NCBI GenBank assembly: GCA_035315685.1
Contig: DATFXR010000265.1
Location: forward strand, 1-6,998
DNA length: 6,998 nt
Direction of reading: 5' to 3'
From: QHWK01 sp035315685
GTDB taxonomy: Bacteria; Acidobacteriota; Vicinamibacteria; Vicinamibacterales; CAVVIG01
The position numbers were made by a program, and so were the translations under genes. The notes below the pieces were generated by a model, which was not told the DNA's origin, did no database searches, and worked only from the letters and a program-made list of their open reading frames with translations. This document shows positions 4,999 to 6,998 of the stretch, piece by piece. Each line of letters starts with the position of its first letter. Position 1 is the stretch's first letter.

Positions 4999-5193
4999 TC
5001 GACGGCAGGCGTGAAGGCCTGCGCTATCGAAGCCACCAGTCTATCGAAAACAAAAGGGCGGTGGCCTCTGCAGGAATCGCAAGGCGGGAAGGCAGGAAGG
5101 CTGAAAGGAAAGGTTTGAATGAACGAAGGATGAAAGGAACGCCTTCCCGCCTTCTCTACCTTTCCTTCCCGCCTTTCCGCCTTTCCGCCTTCT
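4999..5193. other. Spacer between receptor gene and TPR gene
   Basis: These 195 bases hold the purine/pyrimidine inverted repeats (5081-5191) next to the receptor stop. An AT-richer stretch (5041-5056) nearer the TPR start contains CTATCGAA at 5024-5031 and 5041-5048, a direct repeat spaced 17 bases start to start. A promoter for the TPR gene could lie here, but no convincing -35/-10 pair is readable. Confidence 0.5.
5081..5191. repeat. AAGGCGGGAAGGC inverted-repeat cluster after the receptor gene, possible terminator
   Basis: AAGGCGGGAAGGC (5081-5093) and GCCTTCCCGCCTT (5141-5153) are perfect 13-base reverse complements. A second pyrimidine copy, CCTTCCCGCCTT, is at 5164-5175, and AAGGAAAGGT (5105-5114) pairs with ACCTTTCCTT (5158-5167). 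The two pairings overlap topologically, so they cannot both form as simple nested stems. GCCTTTCC is tandemly repeated at 5171-5186. On the minus strand the cluster begins a few bases after the receptor stop, so it could act as a terminator or 3'-end structure, although no typical U tract follows. Confidence 0.65.
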
Positions 5194-6998
5194 TCAGAAG
5201 TCGAATTGCGCGCCGAGCTTGAAGAAGCGCGACTGCAATACGTTGGTCGGACGCAGGTACTGGGTCGACGCCAGCGTCGAGAACGTGTTCGTCACCGCGA
5301 ATGGCCAGTTGCTGTTGAAGATGTTGTACGCGTCGAAGTCGACGCGGAACCGGTAGCGATCGAACTTGATCCGCTTCGACGCCCGCAGGTCGAGTTGCTG
5401 CAGATTGTATGTGCCGTACTCGGTGCCCGGCTGAATCAGGCTGATGATCTCGCCCGACGGCCGTCCGGCCGAGAGCGGCCGACCGAGCGCCTGCGTAACG
5501 GCTGCGGCAGGCGCCGTCCACGTCGCGAGAATCGACGTCCCGGCGCCGCCGTTCTGCACGCCGCGGGTGAACTGGTAGGTGCCACTGAGCTGAATGTCCA
5601 ACGGCAAGGTGTACGTCCCCAGGATCTTGGCGTCGGGCCGGAACGGGTACTCCTGGTGGCAGGCGCGACTTCCATCCGGAAAGATCTCGGTGAGCTCGGA
5701 CTGCGCGTTCGCCGTGCCGGCGCCGATGGTCGTCAAGCCACCATCGAGAATGACCGACTTGATGCCGGCGTCGACGAGGTTGCACTCGTCGAAGACGCGC
5801 CGCGTGGCGCTGACGCCGGCCTGCACGAACGCGCCCTGCTTGAACCGCGAGATGAGATTCACGTCGAACCCTGAATAGGTGTTGGTCTCGCCGCCGTAGT
5901 TCGACGAGAACGTGAGCAGGCTGCTCGGCGTCACGCTGACGAGCGCCGGCTTCAGGTCGTAGAGGCCGCAGACCGGATAGCCGCCGGCGCCCGGCAGGTT
6001 CGGATCCGCCGGCGCCGACAGGCAGAACGGCCCGTCGTAGCTGCTCTTGTCGTAGCGCTGATCGACAGTGACCGTCTGGTTGCCGAACGTGCGACGGTAC
6101 CACCCGCCCGAGATCGACATCCGCGGTGCAATCTCGTGCTGGGCGCTCACCGTGTACTCGAGGTTGTAGGCGCGCGCGAACCAGCCTTCCAGCACGGCCG
6201 GATCGGTGAGCGTCGTCGACGCGACGTTGCGGCCGAAGTTCGAGCTCGTCGAGGGCGCGAGCTCGTTGAGCTGCAGGTTGCCGGCCGCGTCGAACGGCGA
6301 CCCGTTGTTGTCGAGATCGCGCCACGGGCGCGCGTCCATCAACCCGACGGTCGTCTCGGGGTTGTTGTTATCGGTGATGCTGCCGGCCGCAAGGCCGACG
6401 CCGTTGACATAACGCGCGATGCTCCCCTTGATCGCCGTCCGGCCGTTGCCGAACAGATCGTAAGAGATCCCGACGCGCGGATTGAGGTCCTTCCAGTTGG
6501 TGACCCGCCCGACGCAGTTGGCGTTGAGGTTGTTCTTGCCGTCCGGACACTCGTTGTAGGTGATCGCCTGATTGAAGGTGCCCGCCGGCAGCGTTTCGGG
6601 ATCAGCTGCGCTCATGAACCAGTCCCAGCGGAGGCCGGCGTTGATCGTCGCGCGGTTGATCGTCCACTTGTCCTGGACGAACACGCCGCTGTCGTTCTTG
6701 ATGGAGTTCTTGCGGTCGGTCGGGATGCGAAGCGTCACGCTGACCGGGTTCAGGTTGCCGCTCGCCAGCAGCCCGTTGTAGGTGACCGGCTGGATGTCGC
6801 GCGTGTACTGCTGCGTGAGGCGCCACTGCGCCTGGCTGATCGACGCGCCCATACGCAGCGAGTGCGAGCCGGTCACGTACGATGCGGCGAACTGTTCGGT
6901 GAACAGCTTCGAGAAGTGATCGGCCGGGTTGTTCCACGCGGCCGCATACGCGTTGGTCGACTGATCCAGGAGCGTCACCAGGGGCTGCGCGCCCGCGA
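5194..6998 (-). CDS. TonB-dependent receptor / Oar-like outer-membrane protein, C-terminal beta-barrel part
   Basis: About 600 residues up to the stop; the gene enters from the right edge with its frame open, so the start, plug domain and any carboxypeptidase-regulatory-like N-terminal domain lie outside. Family members are often around 1000 residues, so roughly the distal barrel is present. It shows the alternating aromatic strands of this family: SGVFVQDKWTINRATINAGL, DLNPRVGISYDLFGNGRTAI, YNLEYTVSAQHEIAPRMSIS, RFRVDFDAYNIFNSNWPFAV and a final RFFKLGAQFDF with terminal phenylalanine, the signal for barrel insertion. Predicted outer loops contain cysteine pairs (NECPDGKNNLNANC and FCLSAPADPNLPGAGGYPVC) and a DLDNNGSPFD stretch that could bind calcium. 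Such receptors import large or scarce substrates with TonB energy, or act as Oar-type surface proteins. The ligand is unknown. A GTG at 6976-6978 is internal, not a start. Confidence 0.88.
   Translation of the reverse strand, partial: AGAQPLVTLLDQSTNAYAAAWNNPADHFSKLFTEQFAASYVTGSHSLRMGASISQAQWRLTQQYTRDIQPVTYNGLLASGNLNPVSVTLRIPTDRKNSIKNDSGVFVQDKWTINRATINAGLRWDWFMSAADPETLPAGTFNQAITYNECPDGKNNLNANCVGRVTNWKDLNPRVGISYDLFGNGRTAIKGSIARYVNGVGLAAGSITDNNNPETTVGLMDARPWRDLDNNGSPFDAAGNLQLNELAPSTSSNFGRNVASTTLTDPAVLEGWFARAYNLEYTVSAQHEIAPRMSISGGWYRRTFGNQTVTVDQRYDKSSYDGPFCLSAPADPNLPGAGGYPVCGLYDLKPALVSVTPSSLLTFSSNYGGETNTYSGFDVNLISRFKQGAFVQAGVSATRRVFDECNLVDAGIKSVILDGGLTTIGAGTANAQSELTEIFPDGSRACHQEYPFRPDAKILGTYTLPLDIQLSGTYQFTRGVQNGGAGTSILATWTAPAAAVTQALGRPLSAGRPSGEIISLIQPGTEYGTYNLQQLDLRASKRIKFDRYRFRVDFDAYNIFNSNWPFAVTNTFSTLASTQYLRPTNVLQSRFFKLGAQFDF

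Noticed and set aside
5024..5048. Sigma-70 promoter for the TPR gene
   Set aside because: Possible TTGTTT and GATAG-like boxes exist but match consensus poorly; I did not call a promoter.
4171..5118. A 315-codon plus-strand open frame opposite the TPR gene
   Set aside because: Arg- and Leu-rich shadow translation with no motif; the minus strand carries a coherent TPR protein.
5206..5874. A 222-codon plus-strand open frame opposite the receptor gene, and a 389-codon minus-strand frame at 5156-6325
   Set aside because: Both are out-of-frame readings of the TonB-dependent receptor, which has strong strand motifs and a correct C-terminal phenylalanine.

Overview
The window reads as a piece of a GC-rich Gram-negative chromosome, most likely Acidobacteriota of the Vicinamibacteria type. 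That assignment is an inference from three things: the style of the TonB-dependent/Oar-like outer-membrane receptor, the PQQ dehydrogenase with a fused cytochrome c domain, and spacers packed with short repeats of a kind I associate with that phylum. No rRNA, tRNA or marker gene confirms it.

Every gene I can support lies on the minus strand, so transcription runs from high to low coordinates. In that order they are: the C-terminal part of a TonB-dependent receptor barrel (right edge to 5194); a spacer with purine/pyrimidine inverted repeats; a secreted TPR protein (4998-3469); a short spacer with two repeat types; a small secreted beta-rich protein (3335-2949); a periplasmic cytochrome c / PQQ beta-propeller dehydrogenase (2952-1102); a 150-residue conserved hypothetical protein with a C-terminal helix (1097-645); a repeat-filled spacer of about 330 bases; and the N-terminal part of a family-4-type glycosyltransferase (311 to the left edge).

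The tightest functional unit is the small secreted protein plus the dehydrogenase. They share an ATGA stop/start overlap, and the hypothetical gene starts four bases after the dehydrogenase stop. Receptor, TPR protein, small beta protein and quinoprotein all appear to be envelope or exported proteins, which would suit uptake and periplasmic oxidation of an alcohol or polymer-derived substrate. The substrate cannot be read from the sequence. The hypothetical protein and the glycosyltransferase look like the start of a surface-polysaccharide region.

The most unusual signal is in the non-coding DNA and where it enters coding sequence. Each of the three spacers holds short repeats. Two repeat types, a GAACCCT heptamer array and a GTCCGGCT..AGCCGGAC palindrome, together encode much of the dehydrogenase signal peptide. 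Because the heptamer length is not a multiple of three, that array could in principle switch the gene by slippage. I found no CRISPR array, transposase, defence system or clearly new multi-gene system.
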